The notes under the pieces: model-generated
What the model was told of the DNA's origin: nothing
Seen by the model: the letters and a program-made list of their open reading frames with translations, nothing else
Databases searched by the model: none
Program-made: the position numbers and the translations under genes
Part shown: positions 34,741 to 45,675 of the stretch, piece after piece
Numbering within the stretch: position 1 is the stretch's first letter
Layout: each line of letters begins with the position of its first letter
NCBI GenBank assembly: GCA_028583605.1
Contig: CM053326.1
Coordinates: 16,820,046-16,884,045, forward strand
DNA length: 64,000 nucleotides
Reading direction: 5' to 3'
Origin: Dastarcus helophoroides
Lineage: Eukaryota > Arthropoda > Insecta > Coleoptera > Bothrideridae

Positions 34741-37020
34741 GGAATATCACACAGTCAACAGACAAAGGCATAAAAATCAAAACTGTACTGTACCTAATAG
34801 CATATATTGTATGTAACGTATACAAGTGTAAATAAAAACTAGGAATAATAATTTTAATGTACAAGATGTGAAATTTTTATTACTAATATTACAATTTAAA
34901 AGTTCAGGAAGAAAAACACTATATCATAGTTTTCAGTTTTCACTTATGTTGGCAGTCTCTGAAAGAGCTCATTTTTAAAACATTAAATTGGGGATTGCAT
35001 TTCCTAATTTCCACTCTCATTTTGAAATTAATTTTTTAAATTTACAAAAGAGATTTTCCGGAAATGTTCGTTATTTATCTAAATTTTTGGTCTTGTATTG
35101 TCTATTTTTATTCTTTTAAGTTAAAAACCTTTCTTTTATATTCGTGTTTTTTTTAATTAAGTCATAGGTCCCTAATAGTCGAATTTTCAGTTTTTCAATT
35201 CTAAATGTTTCATTTAAAATTTCAATTTTTTATATTAATCTTCATTTCTATCTTCTCGACGGTATAAAGAAATTAAAGAGATATTTAAATTACCGACTTT
35301 AATTAACCGCTATTTAATTACTGAAATTGCTTAACTTTTTTTTTGAACATTTTTTGTTGTGTTTAAAGATTTAATAAAATATTCGTTCTAAAACCATATT
35401 TTGTTCCATTCTTTAAGGGATGATTTTATTGTCATATCCAAACCTAAATTTATAAAGCGTATGTCTTCGTGAACAGAATTAAAAAGGTTTTAACATCAGT
35501 TTTCATTCAACATAAGGAACAATTTAATATTGCCTGAGGAGTAGCTTACAAGACCTCAAAACTGATTGCATCATGCCTTCCTTTTGAAAACAAAATCGAA
35601 GAGTCCCAAGTTGTTTTTAATTCCGATAAAATCCAGGAAAGTTTCAATTGACACACCCTGCATATCGATAAAAAATGAAGTTATGGGAACTTTATAGAAT
35701 CTAAATAATTCCAGTTTCAGATAACTTCGACTTTTTATGCTTAGACAATATTTATACCTGGAACATTCGATGGGTTCCTTACAGAGGGGTGAGGGACTAT
35801 CCATAAAATTTGAAATTTGCAAAGGAAAAACACTTTAAAAATTGTAGTGGTCTCCTCTTTTATATTTTTGGTCTATGATCATATGAGTAAATATGAAACA
35901 TTTGTAGAGATACTATTTTGATGATATTGTGACAGCAAAGTCTAATTTGAATAAAATTTGTTCTGATGTGAAATTCTTCTATTGTTGCATTAGTTCGAGA
36001 TGTCTAACTTTGGCAATGTATTGTATTCCGCTTAAAGAATTTTAAAAGATTGAGAACCACTGTATTCCTGTAGGGGTCTTGGATCAAGTATGTTACCTCA
36101 AATTAATGAGCTGAGAACACGAATCGATTTTCATAAACTTTTGCATTATCTCCAGTACTATTTACATTCAGTATACACATTATTTTAATGGTGCATACTT
36201 TTCCTTTTACATGTTTGTAAAATTGAAAACATCTTTCACATCCTTGGGTCACACTGCACCGTGCAGTGTCGGTAGATCGTGTCATTATTAAAGAGTTGTG
36301 TTTAACAAGCAGTTGACGAGATCTGAATAGCGCCAATCTAATATTTATAAACTGGGACATTAGAAGTATAGAATTACGAACCCCGACGGGGCAGCCAGAT
36401 CTCCGCTCACCATACCGTGTAACCACGACTGCGATTCTTTATTCTTTTTAGCTAGTTCCGCTGTTCAACCTTTTTCCATTCAAAGTGCATCTTGCATCCG
36501 TAAGGAGAATTAATGGTGTCTTAACGCTTGCTGTCAAGAGGGGACAAATGAAGTTTGTGATAAAGCAATTCCTTAATTCGTTCAAATATGGTATATTTCT
36601 GTTGTTTTTCTAATAAAAGTATACAATTTACATCATATGGGCTACTTACTATACAGAATGTTCGCTTTCTCAGACCACGCTTGACGGATAGATTCGAGAC
36701 AACAAATAAATACGAATTTTTAACTTTCGATTTATAAGCTCCCAAAGTAGCAAGTAAAAATAGTTTAATTAATAACTCCATAACATTTTACCTGTCGTAT
36801 TCAAATTTGCAACCTAAATTCAGACCGGTGTGGCATCATTGCGCTATTGACCACGGTCGATCTGTTAATGATAGAATCGTTGCCCTGAGACCTTTAAAGT
36901 CGGTTAAATACTCAGGGCATCATTCCCCTGATAATTAATTATACATCTTTCGCTCACTTATTTGGAAATAAATAGAAATAATATTATATTTAACGAAAGT
37001 ATATTAATTTATGTTGTATG
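34741..37020. other. No gene recognised
   Basis: AT-rich. Reading frames at 35571-35822, 36103-36426 and 36521-36781 (all minus) have no family motif that I know. Confidence 0.4.
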
Positions 37021-37466
37021 TACAGGGTGAGCGAAACTCGATGTCTCGGCGCTATTATAAGAAAAGCAAAGACGATGTAAGAAATCTGAAAGGAGATTCT
37101 TACACTGGATTAAATGAGGTCCATTTTAAGCTAAATCCAGATTTGGAAACCAAAGTCCAAAGTCATTGAATTTTTTCCTTAGAATCATACCTATATTTTA
37201 CCACATTTAAAAAGAACTAGTTTTTCTCAACAAATTTTGTTTTCAGAAAAAATTGGTATCTTTTTTCGTTCAAAAGTTATAAGCAAATTTATTGTAAAAA
37301 ATGTATTATTAAAAATTTCCCAATTGGTATTATTTAATCAAACAACCTTTGGAGACAAATCTATTAAATATTTTTAAGTTTAAAATAACATGTTCGGGGT
37401 ATCTCAGAAAGTATTCACCTGCTCTTCTAGGGTTCTTTTAAAATTCCCCATAAACTAATAAATGAA

Positions 37467-39942
37467 TACAGGGTGAATCAGAAAGATTGGGCCAATGCAA
37501 AACTGGAGATACTAGACATTAAAATATTACGATTGAGCTCAACATGCCTTATACTAATGTGACTGGTTTAAGAGATACAGGGCCTTCAAAGTTTAAATTT
37601 TATTCTGAAACTTCTCAATAATTAAGAAAGTTTTGGTGTTGTAAATTTAATATTCAAAAATCATAAAAATACCGGGTGTTTTTTTTAGTTGGGAGGTTAC
37701 CTTTATATGGAGTATCACTCATTATAAAGGTAAACTGATTTTGTCGATATGGCTAATCGGAACTAAACTACCTTTCAAAAATATTTTCAACTTTTTCCCA
37801 CTTCCGGTTATACCAGAAGTAGACATCAACTTTCTTATTTTAAATAGCAACCCCCAAATTTTATATTTTATTTAAATTCTACGTAAAAAAATAAGATGAG
37901 TTTATGTATACATGTTTATTGCTATCTTTGGTAGTTTTTAAGATATTTCAATTTTTCGGAAAAAACTGACAGAAAAGAGGGTTATTTTGACTCTTTGTAT
38001 CTTTTTTATTATTTGCAATTAAAACATGAAATTTGGGTTGAAGTCATGAAATATTATGGAGACTATAATAACGTAATCAAGTTTTTCATTTATTACACAT
38101 GGTGATGGTAATTTTGTGATCTTTATTGTTTTTGTTTTATTCAAAAAAACTCTGTTTTTTTAAATGAGAACTATGTGTTTTTTAAACATTTTTGAATTCC
38201 TCACGTAAAAAGAAGAAAAAAGTTATATGACTATTTTTTTAAAATTCCGCATCGTTACAGAGATATAATGCAAAACGAAAAAGAAAAATATATCTTTTTT
38301 TCTCTAGTAGCAACATGGTGGTAGTCAACAAAATTTTCAAAAGAAACACAACCACAAGGCTTAAAAATTTTAGGCTAAATAACATTTTAAAGATAACCGC
38401 ACAAGACGAATAAGTTTTTGGCTAATTGTTAGAATACTTACTGAAAAATGTTTAGGTAGCCACGAATGTAAGTTTCGTAAAAATGGTTTGTTAAACAGAC
38501 TTCTCATTTTTGGAGTAATCAAAATCAACAACAGATGTTCAAGAAAATTCGTGCTTTAACTGTTATGCTGTTAGATTAGAACTCGGGATTTTTAAGCGTT
38601 AAATTTACAATGAAAATCAAAATGGAAATTTTTTAGTAATTTTTTTTACGACTACTGTATGACAAGCATATTGCTAGGAACAATCGGATGTGCTTAAAAA
38701 CGTTACTCAATTCGAAATTTTTAAATATGTCTTTAAATGTATTGAAAGAGAAGATCGCCCTTGTTGTTCTTGATGTAAATTTTTTGTAAATTATTTTTAT
38801 TTCCTATTACTTATTATAATTAATTCTTTAAGATTTTATTGCCCACAGTTAATTTCCTACTTGAACAAACAAGAAATGTTTGATTTTTTTTATTTTGAGA
38901 TTTATGTAAAATACCTCTGTAACGGCACAAAATTTTAAAAAATAAGTAATATAACTTTTTTCTTCTTTTTATGTGAAGAATTCAAGAATGATTAAAAAAC
39001 ATATAGTTCCCATTTAAAAAAACAGAGTTTTTTTGAATAAAACAAAAACAGCAAAGATTATAAATTTTCCATCACTCTGTATAATAAATGTAAAATCTGT
39101 TTACATTATTATAGTCTCTATAATATTTCCTGACTTCAACCCAAATTTCATGTTTTTACTTCAAATAATAAAAAAGATTCAAAGAGTCAAAATAACCCTC
39201 TTTTCTGTCATTTTTTTTTAGAAAAATTGAAATATCTTTAAAACAATCAAAGGTAGCGATAAACATGTATACATAAACTCACCTTATTTTTTTACATAAA
39301 ATCCAAATAAAACATAAAATTTGTGGGTTGCCATTTAAAATAAGAAAGTTGATGTCTACTTCCGGTATAATCGGTAGTGGGGGGAAGTTGAAAATATTTT
39401 TAGAAGATAGTTTAACCCTGATTAGTCCCATCGACAAAATCAGTTTGCCTTTATAATAAGCAGTATTCCATATAAAGGTAACCTCCCAACTAAAAAAAAC
39501 ACCCGGTATATATTGAAACTTTTAAATGAAAATAACCTAAAAAGCCTTGGCTTTAGACCACCTAAGCAAAAGTACCTTTCCTTTGTAAAATTGATCGTTC
39601 TTTTAAATTGTCTATTTGTTTTAAGTATAACTCAGCAGATAAAAAAAATATTTTAATTTACGTGAATGATTCTCTAAAACTAGCGCCCTCTGGAAGCAAC
39701 GTCAATATAAATTCAAAATTCGTAATTTTCACACCAAAAAACATAAAATTTCCACATATTAAATTTATAGCATTAAAACTTTCTCAATAATTAAAAACTG
39801 TCAGAATAACATTTAAACTTTCAATGCCCTGTGTCTCTTAAACCAGCCACATTGGTATAAGGCATGTTGAGCTCAATCGTAATATTTTGCTGTCTAGCAT
39901 CTTCAGTTTAGCGTTGGCCCTTTTTTTCTGACTTACCCTGTA
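37467..39942. mobile_element. Middle inverted-repeat element of the nest
   Basis: Ends TACAGGGTGAATCAGAAAG and TTTCTGACTTACCCTGTA. Arms share GAGCTCAACATGCCTTATAC, GGTTTAAGAGATACAGGGC and ATTACGATTGAGC with their complements near 39800-39930. It was inserted at the centre of the outer element. It has no coding capacity. Confidence 0.82.
37670..39508 (-). mobile_element. Inner element: ACCGGGTG family, copy 2
   Basis: Ends TACCGGGTGTTTTTTTTAG and CACCCGGTA with TA on both sides. The arms and the unique centre match the element at 23372-24949, in opposite orientation. The arms are also longer here (about 1.84 kb in total). The two copies share many blocks, for example CATTTTTGGAGTAATC and TTTTTGGCTAATTGTTAG, so the whole 1.6-1.8 kb unit moved as one. 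No transposase. Confidence 0.83.
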
Positions 39943-40393
39943 TGTCATTTACGTGAACGTTTTTCAAAGTCAAATGGCAACAAGAAATGTTTGTCAACCA
40001 TTAGTTTAATTATTGACAGATGCTCCTATATATGATTTTTGATTTATTGCATTTCCAAAGGCTACTTGTTTAAATCGTAGTAATTACGAATTTTTGATAA
40101 TATTCTTTTTTTAGAATAAAATTGCTTATACCTTTTTAGCCAAAAGAGATACAAAATTTTTTGTTTACAAAATTTGTTTAGAAAAGACGTCCTTTTTGAA
40201 TATGCAAAAATACAGGTATGTTTCTAGGAAAAAAAGTTAAATGACGTCATTACTTTCGTTTCCAGATCTGGAAAAATATGCAAATTTAACATAGGATGGA
40301 TCTCATTCAATCCAATTTAAGAACCTGTTTTCAGATTTCCTATATCGCTTTTCCTTGTCTGAGGCTGAGACATCAAGATTGGCTCACCCTGTA

Positions 40394-40490
40394 CATACCT
40401 ACATGTTACATATCTATATCACTATAAATCTTATGTAACACTACTTATTATTTATTACTATTTTCATTAGTGTTGATAGTGGTATGAGGC
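40394..40490. other. Short unassigned gap
   Basis: AT-rich sequence between the nest and the second MULE. Confidence 0.4.
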
Positions 40491-41262
40491 TCACTTAACA
40501 AAATTAAATCTTGTAATTTCTTTACATTTATATTTATTTATAATATCTGACATATATTCCAGTTTTTTCTTGTAGGCTTTATTGTTGATCCGTATTAGCA
40601 GATTTACACTTTTCATTTTGATGTACACATCTGTTTGAAAATTAAGCCATTTTTTTATTTGCATGAAACGATTCACATGCGTTTGTTGATCTTTCAGAGG
40701 TAGCATTGTTACTTGCCACATTTCTGGTGGAAATCGTAAATCTTCTCCAATATAATTGTCGAATAAATGGTCAGAAAGTAGTGTTAGGTTTTCACATTTT
40801 GGTTGTGCTGTCATAAGGTCAAACACAAAACAATCTGCAACACTTGCCGGATCTAACACTGGCAGTCCAAATAACCAACGTAACCACTTTCCGATGTCAC
40901 TTGAGGTATCTTTGTAAGGCTTTGAGGGCCCCAAATTTTAAATTTTTCTTCACCATGTTTGGGCCAGACGAAAACGGCATCCTAGTAGTTGAGCAGTTAG
41001 CCACATAGCTCGGACAGCCTGGTGCATAGCTTCTTCAAAGTCTGACATTACAATCTTTGGTTGAAAGTTCAGCTTTATTAATCTGCAATGGTTCTCTATA
41101 GCTTAAATACTTGCAAATATGTACCACTTGTTTGTTTGTCCATAAAAAAAACCAAACGAATGTAATGACCATTTTTTTGGCAGTGTATTGTAAATACCTG
41201 ATAGAAGTATTTTACACAACATTTAAAAGTTCCGTCAATGTAGATCATTTCACATGAACACA
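40491..41262 (-). pseudogene. Second MULE transposase, catalytic core and C-terminus
   Basis: Minus strand. The catalytic part comes first: MIYIDGTFKCC (first Asp, about 41250), YQVFTIHCQ, then, after a frame change, PKIVMSDFEEAMHQAV (second Asp, about 41050) and LLGCRFRLAQTW. The C-terminal part is an intact 147-codon frame (40934-40491) with WLRWLFGLPVLDP, VADCFVFDLM, FDNYIGED and FPPEMWQ, the usual tail of FLYWCH-type MULE proteins. The N-terminal zinc finger is missing. Stops near 41100 break the middle. It is a different copy from the one at 1-897, which ends before this region, so the two cannot be aligned over the tail. Confidence 0.85.
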
Positions 41263-41264
41263 AC

Positions 41265-41462
41265 ATTTGAAGAGTTTCGCCTCTGGTATGGTGGACATAC
41301 TAAGTTACCGTGCTCTTCTGTCTAAACTTTCTTATCCTTTGTACCAAATTTTCAATTCAGAAGAGTTTCGCCTCTGGCATGGTGGACATATTGAGTTACC
41401 GTGCTCTGATGTTTTGAAATTGGCCCCCTTTTTTCCATTTTTTCATTTTTTATATACACTGT
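41265..41462 (+). repeat. Repeat D, copy 1: doubled ~45-bp motif
   Basis: The motif GAGTTTCGCCTCTGG-TATGGTGGACATA-GTTACCGTGCTC occurs twice about 95 bp apart (41271 and 41362). The segment matches 43380-43590 inverted, where a hammerhead-like core follows it. Here the ribozyme end has been cut off at the RTE border. Confidence 0.7.
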
Positions 41463-41477
41463 TTGCCTATCTATACC

Positions 41478-42110
41478 TATTTTAGCGTTAAAATTGCTCG
41501 AGATGACTTTGATACCTGCCGCTTTAACCATCCTTAGAGTTGTTTTAAGTTGTTCGTAAAAGACTTCTTTTTTCTCAATTTGGGCTTGATTTGTGAGAGC
41601 CTAGCACTGTACCAGCATCAGATTTCTGTACTTAATTTGTAGCCCAGCAGTTTTTATTCTTTTCAATGAGGGGTTCTTTTCTAACAGAGACCTTTTCGTT
41701 ACTTTGGTTAGTAAGATGCCCACTCCACTTTCATGCTTCTCACCTGCTGGATTTCCAGAGAAGAGTAAAAATTTGCCATCTACGGACACAGGTTCTTCAG
41801 CCGCACGCCAACGAGTTTTGCTAAGGTCTAGTATGTCAATTTTGTAGCGATCCATTTCCTTGCTAATCTAGGCGAGCCGAAATACCTCATACACTTTTCG
41901 GATATTCCAGAACCAGAATCTGGTTCGCTCTCTTGAACCAAAAATAAATTTTTTTTGATAAGTTAGTGACATTTGTTGGGGTTTCATAGATTGACAAATT
42001 TTAGGCGGATCAGCCCTTCGCGCCCGAGAGTCCTCCTGATTCTCAGTTTCTTGGTCCGCATCTTCACGTGTTTCAAAAACATTTCCCCTCTTTCCCTTTT
42101 TTGTGATATT
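41478..42110 (-). pseudogene. RTE-type LINE, N-terminal endonuclease fragment
   Basis: Minus strand, APE-like endonuclease of an RTE-clade LINE. Upstream basic leader: TKKGKRGNVFE, DSRARRADPPKICQS (42100-41990). Endonuclease: TRFWFWNIRKVYEV (the usual TWNVRT is altered), MDRYKIDILDLSKTRW (SETRW has become SKTRW), GKFLLFSGNP, HESGVGILLTK, LQIKYRNLMLVQC and SNFNAKIGID (GDFNAK altered). The E to K and D to N-type changes hit catalytic residues. Only the first part remains; the reverse transcriptase lies to the left and is absent, so a later break, not 5' truncation, removed it. Confidence 0.85.
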
Positions 42111-42430
42111 TATTTTGTTCTCTGGTGATGAAGTGTGATTGTAAGTGTCATTTGCTCATATTCTTTCGTTATTCATTTGCAGTGTCATTTGCTAGGTCGT
42201 TTTAGTTGTAGATCGGGCCGGAGCTATCTTTAGTTTTTTGAATCGTTCGGCAAGTCTCCGTTCTGGTCCCATTTCATTGTCAAAATATGTAATATGCAAT
42301 AACAAAATAATCTTTTTTTTTGTTTGGTTGTTTAGGAAAAATATTGTGGAAATATCTCGAAAAATATAAGTAACATAATTTCTCATACATCTCAAGCGAC
42401 ACCTAGCTTTAAATCATATAATTCCCTAAC

Positions 42431-42735
42431 ATGATTTTTAATGCAAAAGAAAAAACTCCACGACTTGGTAAATCTGGTATTTATAAATTGAATTGCTCTG
42501 AATGTAATGCTTGATACATAGGACAAACCTCACGTAATTTTCATATTAGATACAGCGAACATCTTGCTGCCTTCAGAAATCAACATCCAGAAAGATCAAA
42601 TTTTGCAAAGCATCTATTAGAAACACGACATAAACTTACATGCGCGAACACAGTAGAAGTAAGTACCCACATATTTGTAATAACACTAAAAAACTTAATT
42701 TCTTGGAAGCCATAGAAATTCACAAATATTTATAA
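42431..42735 (+). pseudogene. Penelope GIY-YIG endonuclease, one stop codon
   Basis: Reads MIFNAKEKTPRLGKSGIYKL then NCSECNA, a stop, YIGQTSRNFHIRYSEHLAAF and RNQHPERSNFAKHLLETRHK. G-I-Y and Y-I-G, the family signature, are both present, as are the Arg in HIRYSEH and the His region. This is the EN domain that Penelope-like elements carry after the reverse transcriptase. A stop between GIY and YIG and a frameshift near 42665 inactivate it. Confidence 0.87.
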
Positions 42736-42865
42736 TCTAGTCAATTTACACTTATGAACGAGCAGCTTGATCTTCTGAACGCGCCTCTAATTGAAGCTTT
42801 GGACAAGAATAGTAGGAGTCTGCGATCCATGGAGCTTGCTAGCATCACAACGGCCCAAACAGATC

Positions 42866-42917
42866 GCTGTTAAGACCGCCGATGATGCAATAATGCGAAA
42901 CCTGGTCCGATGTTAGC
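42866..42917 (+). ncRNA. Hammerhead-like motif of Penelope fragment 2
   Basis: Same layout as at 16767: CCGAUGA, extra U, GCA-AUAA-UGC, GAAA, ACCUGGU, GUC. Stem I is weakened by CGAU in place of CGGU. Confidence 0.5.
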
Positions 42918-43229
42918 AAATATTTGTCGAAAACGTTGTGGAATTTTTAAATTTTGTTGCGTTTTTTTCGTTAATAGTTTAATAGTTATGAATATTAAAG
43001 AATTCTACGAAGTAAGGGTTGGAAATGTCAATTATTTGAATCTGTTACTATTAAGAGGAAGACTCAGAAGGCGATGGGTAAGGAAGTTGAAAAAAAAAGT
43101 AATCTTTAAAATAAGGAAAAAATGTGGATCAATTTTGTTTTCAGTATAGAGCAGAGGGCGGCAAACTTTTTTGGCCGCATGTCAGAATCAACCAAAATGA
43201 GAGTATGAGAGAGACGTTTGAGTCAGGGA

Positions 43230-43590
43230 TATTCTGGATAACGAGGGCTTCCGCGGCCAGAGTCAGTACAGGATACACTTCTTCCGGGATTGGACCGTAT
43301 CAAAGAACTACTAAAAGTGTTCGACGTTTCGCCCACTATCGTAGGGGGCTTCTTCAGGAACAAAGAAATGATAAATGAAAAATAAAATACAAGGAAATAT
43401 ACAAAAATGAAAAATGAAAAAAGGCCAATTTCAAAACATTAGAGCACGGTAACTCACTATGTCCACCATTCCAAAGGCAAAACTTTTCCGAATAAAAATT
43501 GGTGCAAAGGATAAGAAAGTTTAGACAAAAGAGCACGGTAACTCTGTATGTCCACCATACCAGAGGTGAAACTTCTGAGAAGAGTACATT
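43230..43590 (-). repeat. Repeat D, copy 2, with a hammerhead-like motif
   Basis: Minus-strand relative of 41265-41462: the doubled GTTACCGTGCTC motif (about 43540 and 43445), a T-rich stretch with TTTTGAAATTGGCC, then the ribozyme-like core at 43318-43362 and a unique GC-richer end (CCGCGGAAGCCC). The order resembles the terminal region of a Penelope-type element, but no coding part is attached. Confidence 0.65.
43318..43362 (-). ncRNA. Hammerhead-like motif with ACGU stem III
   Basis: Stem I UGUUC/GAACA (perfect); core CUGAAGA; one extra A; stem II GCCC/GGGC with an 11-nt loop; GAAA; stem III ACGU; cleavage triplet GUC. Extra nucleotide as in the 32.5 kb motif. Confidence 0.6.
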
Positions 43591-43599
43591 TGATTTCCT

Positions 43600-43960
43600 G
43601 AGATTTCCGACTTTATTCTAAAACAATTTTTTTATAATTCTTCTTTTTTCGACTTTACAAAATTCTACTTTTTTCTTTAAAAATTGGACTGTATTGGAAA
43701 TTTTGAATATTTTATAGACATTTTTCCCTTTTTTAACAAAATTTTCACTGTCCAGGCAATTCAACCTATTTCTCAATTAAAATTCGTTTCATTTCCAAAA
43801 TTTCGAATTGAGCTTTTCATCTAAAATTCAACTTTTTCCCGAAATTCCTTTATTTTTCTAAAATTGGATTAAAATCTTAATAAAAACCTAAAAAAGTTGA
43901 GAATAGTATTTTTACTAAATGAAGCGGAAAATATTTCTTGAAAATTTCCAGATTTATTCT
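43600..43960. repeat. Degenerate A/T-word tract inside the hAT-like element
   Basis: Repeated AAAATTCNACTTTTT words of the kind seen at 13 and 19.5 kb. Confidence 0.5.
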
Positions 43961-44240
43961 GGAAATTGCGATATTTGGCAATAAATATTCTCATTCGAGA
44001 ATGTAGGAAAACCAACATTCGTTTCATCCACAGTCTCTATGAATAAGATCCATGGTAATGGAAGCAAAAAGCTCTAAGCATCTATTTTCATTGTTTTTAT
44101 GCTCACAATGTATGTTTTATGTTTTTTGTATTTTATAATTTATCTTTATATATTATACTTTATTTTCTAAAACCAAAATGGGTCACTTGAAATTAGCAAA
44201 TGGGTACCAACTGACCGCGGGTCATAGGTTGCCGACCCCA

Positions 44241-45630
44241 GGTCTAGAAGGTCATAATATATTCCCAACAATACAAACCGAACACATTAACCATATAAAA
44301 ATAAAATTACTCAAAAGAAACGTATTTTTTATTATGTATTATGTATAATCAACGAAAATAGTTTTTATACCATAACTTTATTTCCTTTAGTGGCACCAAA
44401 ATGGTATTGTGGTACCAGAAAAAAATACAATTTTATTAATGTTTACTTTGGCAGTGAAATCAATATGATCGAAATTAAACCTAAAGGAATATACCAAATA
44501 TTTATTTTTGATTCTTTTATTTTAGGAAAAGTTCAAAAATATGAGATGCAAAAGCCCATATGGGCAAATTAGAAACATTATATAGGTATATAAAAAGCAA
44601 CGAACGAGCAATATAATACATTTTTTTTTTGTAATTCTTGTTCATTTGATATTTTATAAAAAATTCTTTGTCGGTCCTTTTTAAAGATCTCAGCATAATG
44701 GGTTGAGCAACAATTTAATCGTTGGGTTGAGTAGAGTGTTATGTTTTCCAATAACCTAAAGATATGGGGTTAAACTTGAAAGACAACAACAATAGCGGAG
44801 TTTCGGCTCTATCTTTGGATCGGATAACAAACGTAGCGCCTCTATTGATTACACCGACAAATGAATCCGAGTAGTAATCGATTAAATTCTATTATGTACT
44901 AGACAAATTACAGCAACTGATACGTGTGTGGGGAAATTCGTAAATTTTATCTTGGAAAAAATAAATGTAAATTTAACATCTTTTTCGATAAGACATTAAT
45001 CGAAATATCGTAATAACCAACCAAAATGTTTTTCAACTTACAATGATTTAAATGCTTTAAATTCTCATTAAAAAAATTTATATTAAGATTATCTTACATA
45101 TTTATTTTAATGCCTGCAAACATTTAATTCCAGAAAAATTGGCTCCTCACTCGTATGTACATAAAGGTTCGTTGAAACATAAGGTAAAAAATAAGACCAT
45201 TTTTCTCTAAAAACACTGTTTTAGATACTTCCAAAAAAATTTATCCAGAAAGCAAAGGTAAATTATTATCTTATTAACACATCATTTGATTTTGTAATTG
45301 ATAAACCTGATATTGTGCCTAAGTTCATTATTCAACTAACTTCGCGGACGAAGCGCGGGTAATATTTAGTACACTGTCTCATATTATTATTTAGATTGCT
45401 TTTATTATGCAATGAAATTTAATTTATTTCTTCGTCATGAATTAAGGTTTGGAAGATCTATTTAAATGTCATATTATTAAAATAGTAGAATAACCTTTTT
45501 GGTTATCCTCTGAATCTTCTTTGCGAAGTATGGTATTTTAATTCATGTTTTATTGTCTTTTTCTTCGCCAGTTATTCCTTTTTCAGTTCTAAATTTTACA
45601 AAATTGTAGAGAGGAAGAAATTTAGATTAA
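44241..45630. other. No gene recognised
   Basis: AT-rich. Contains CTTCGCGGACGAAGCGCGGGTAA at 45340-45362 (written in two parts: CTTCGCGGACG and AAGCGCGGGTAA), the complement of the motif at 12985. No coding features. Confidence 0.45.
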
Positions 45631-45675
45631 TTTTCTGATGACGGGCAGAGAATAACACTGCCTGAAACGTTAAAA
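45631..45675 (+). ncRNA. Hammerhead-like motif with CUGAUGA core
   Basis: Stem I UUUU/AAAA; core CUGAUGA; one extra C; stem II GGGCAG/CUGCCU (one G-U pair) with loop AGAAUAACA; GAAA; stem III ACGU; cleavage triplet GUU. Stem I is all A-U and weak. No transposon was identified around it. Confidence 0.55.

Larger units (their letters stand above)
37021..40393. mobile_element. Outer inverted-repeat element of a three-level nest
   Basis: Ends TACAGGGTGAGCGAAACTCG at the left and GGCTCACCCTGTA at the right. Arms at 37021-37466 and 39943-40393 share TTTCCAGATCTGG-type, AATCCAGATT and CATCTATATTTTACC-type blocks in inverted order. Without its insert the element would be about 0.9 kb and nearly all palindrome. 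It carries no transposase. Confidence 0.82.
42300..43030 (+). mobile_element. Penelope-like element, 3' part (fragment 2)
   Basis: Starts in the linker before the nuclease (GGAAATATCTCGAAAA), continues through the GIY-YIG domain and the 3' region with a hammerhead-like motif, and ends near GAATTCTACGAAGTAAGGGTTGG, shared with the copy at 54.75 kb. No reverse transcriptase remains. Confidence 0.82.
43152..44240. mobile_element. hAT-like non-autonomous element with later inserts
   Basis: The left end CAGAGGGCGGCAAACTTTTT and the right end GGTTGCCGACCCCAG are imperfect inverted repeats of the hAT type (CAGNGGTCGGCAA). Flanks GTATAGAG and GTCTAGAA agree at six of eight positions, as expected of an old 8-bp duplication. 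Inside are repeat D copy 2 and an A/T-word tract. No transposase. Confidence 0.55.

Noticed and set aside
36103..36426. 107-codon frame on the minus strand as a host gene
   Set aside because: No recognisable domain, no flanking exon-like frames and no splice context; kept only as unassigned sequence.
41271..41405. Hammerhead in the doubled motif of repeat D
   Set aside because: It has a CGAAAC word and a GUAUG/CAUAC hairpin but no CUGANGA-like core at the required position.
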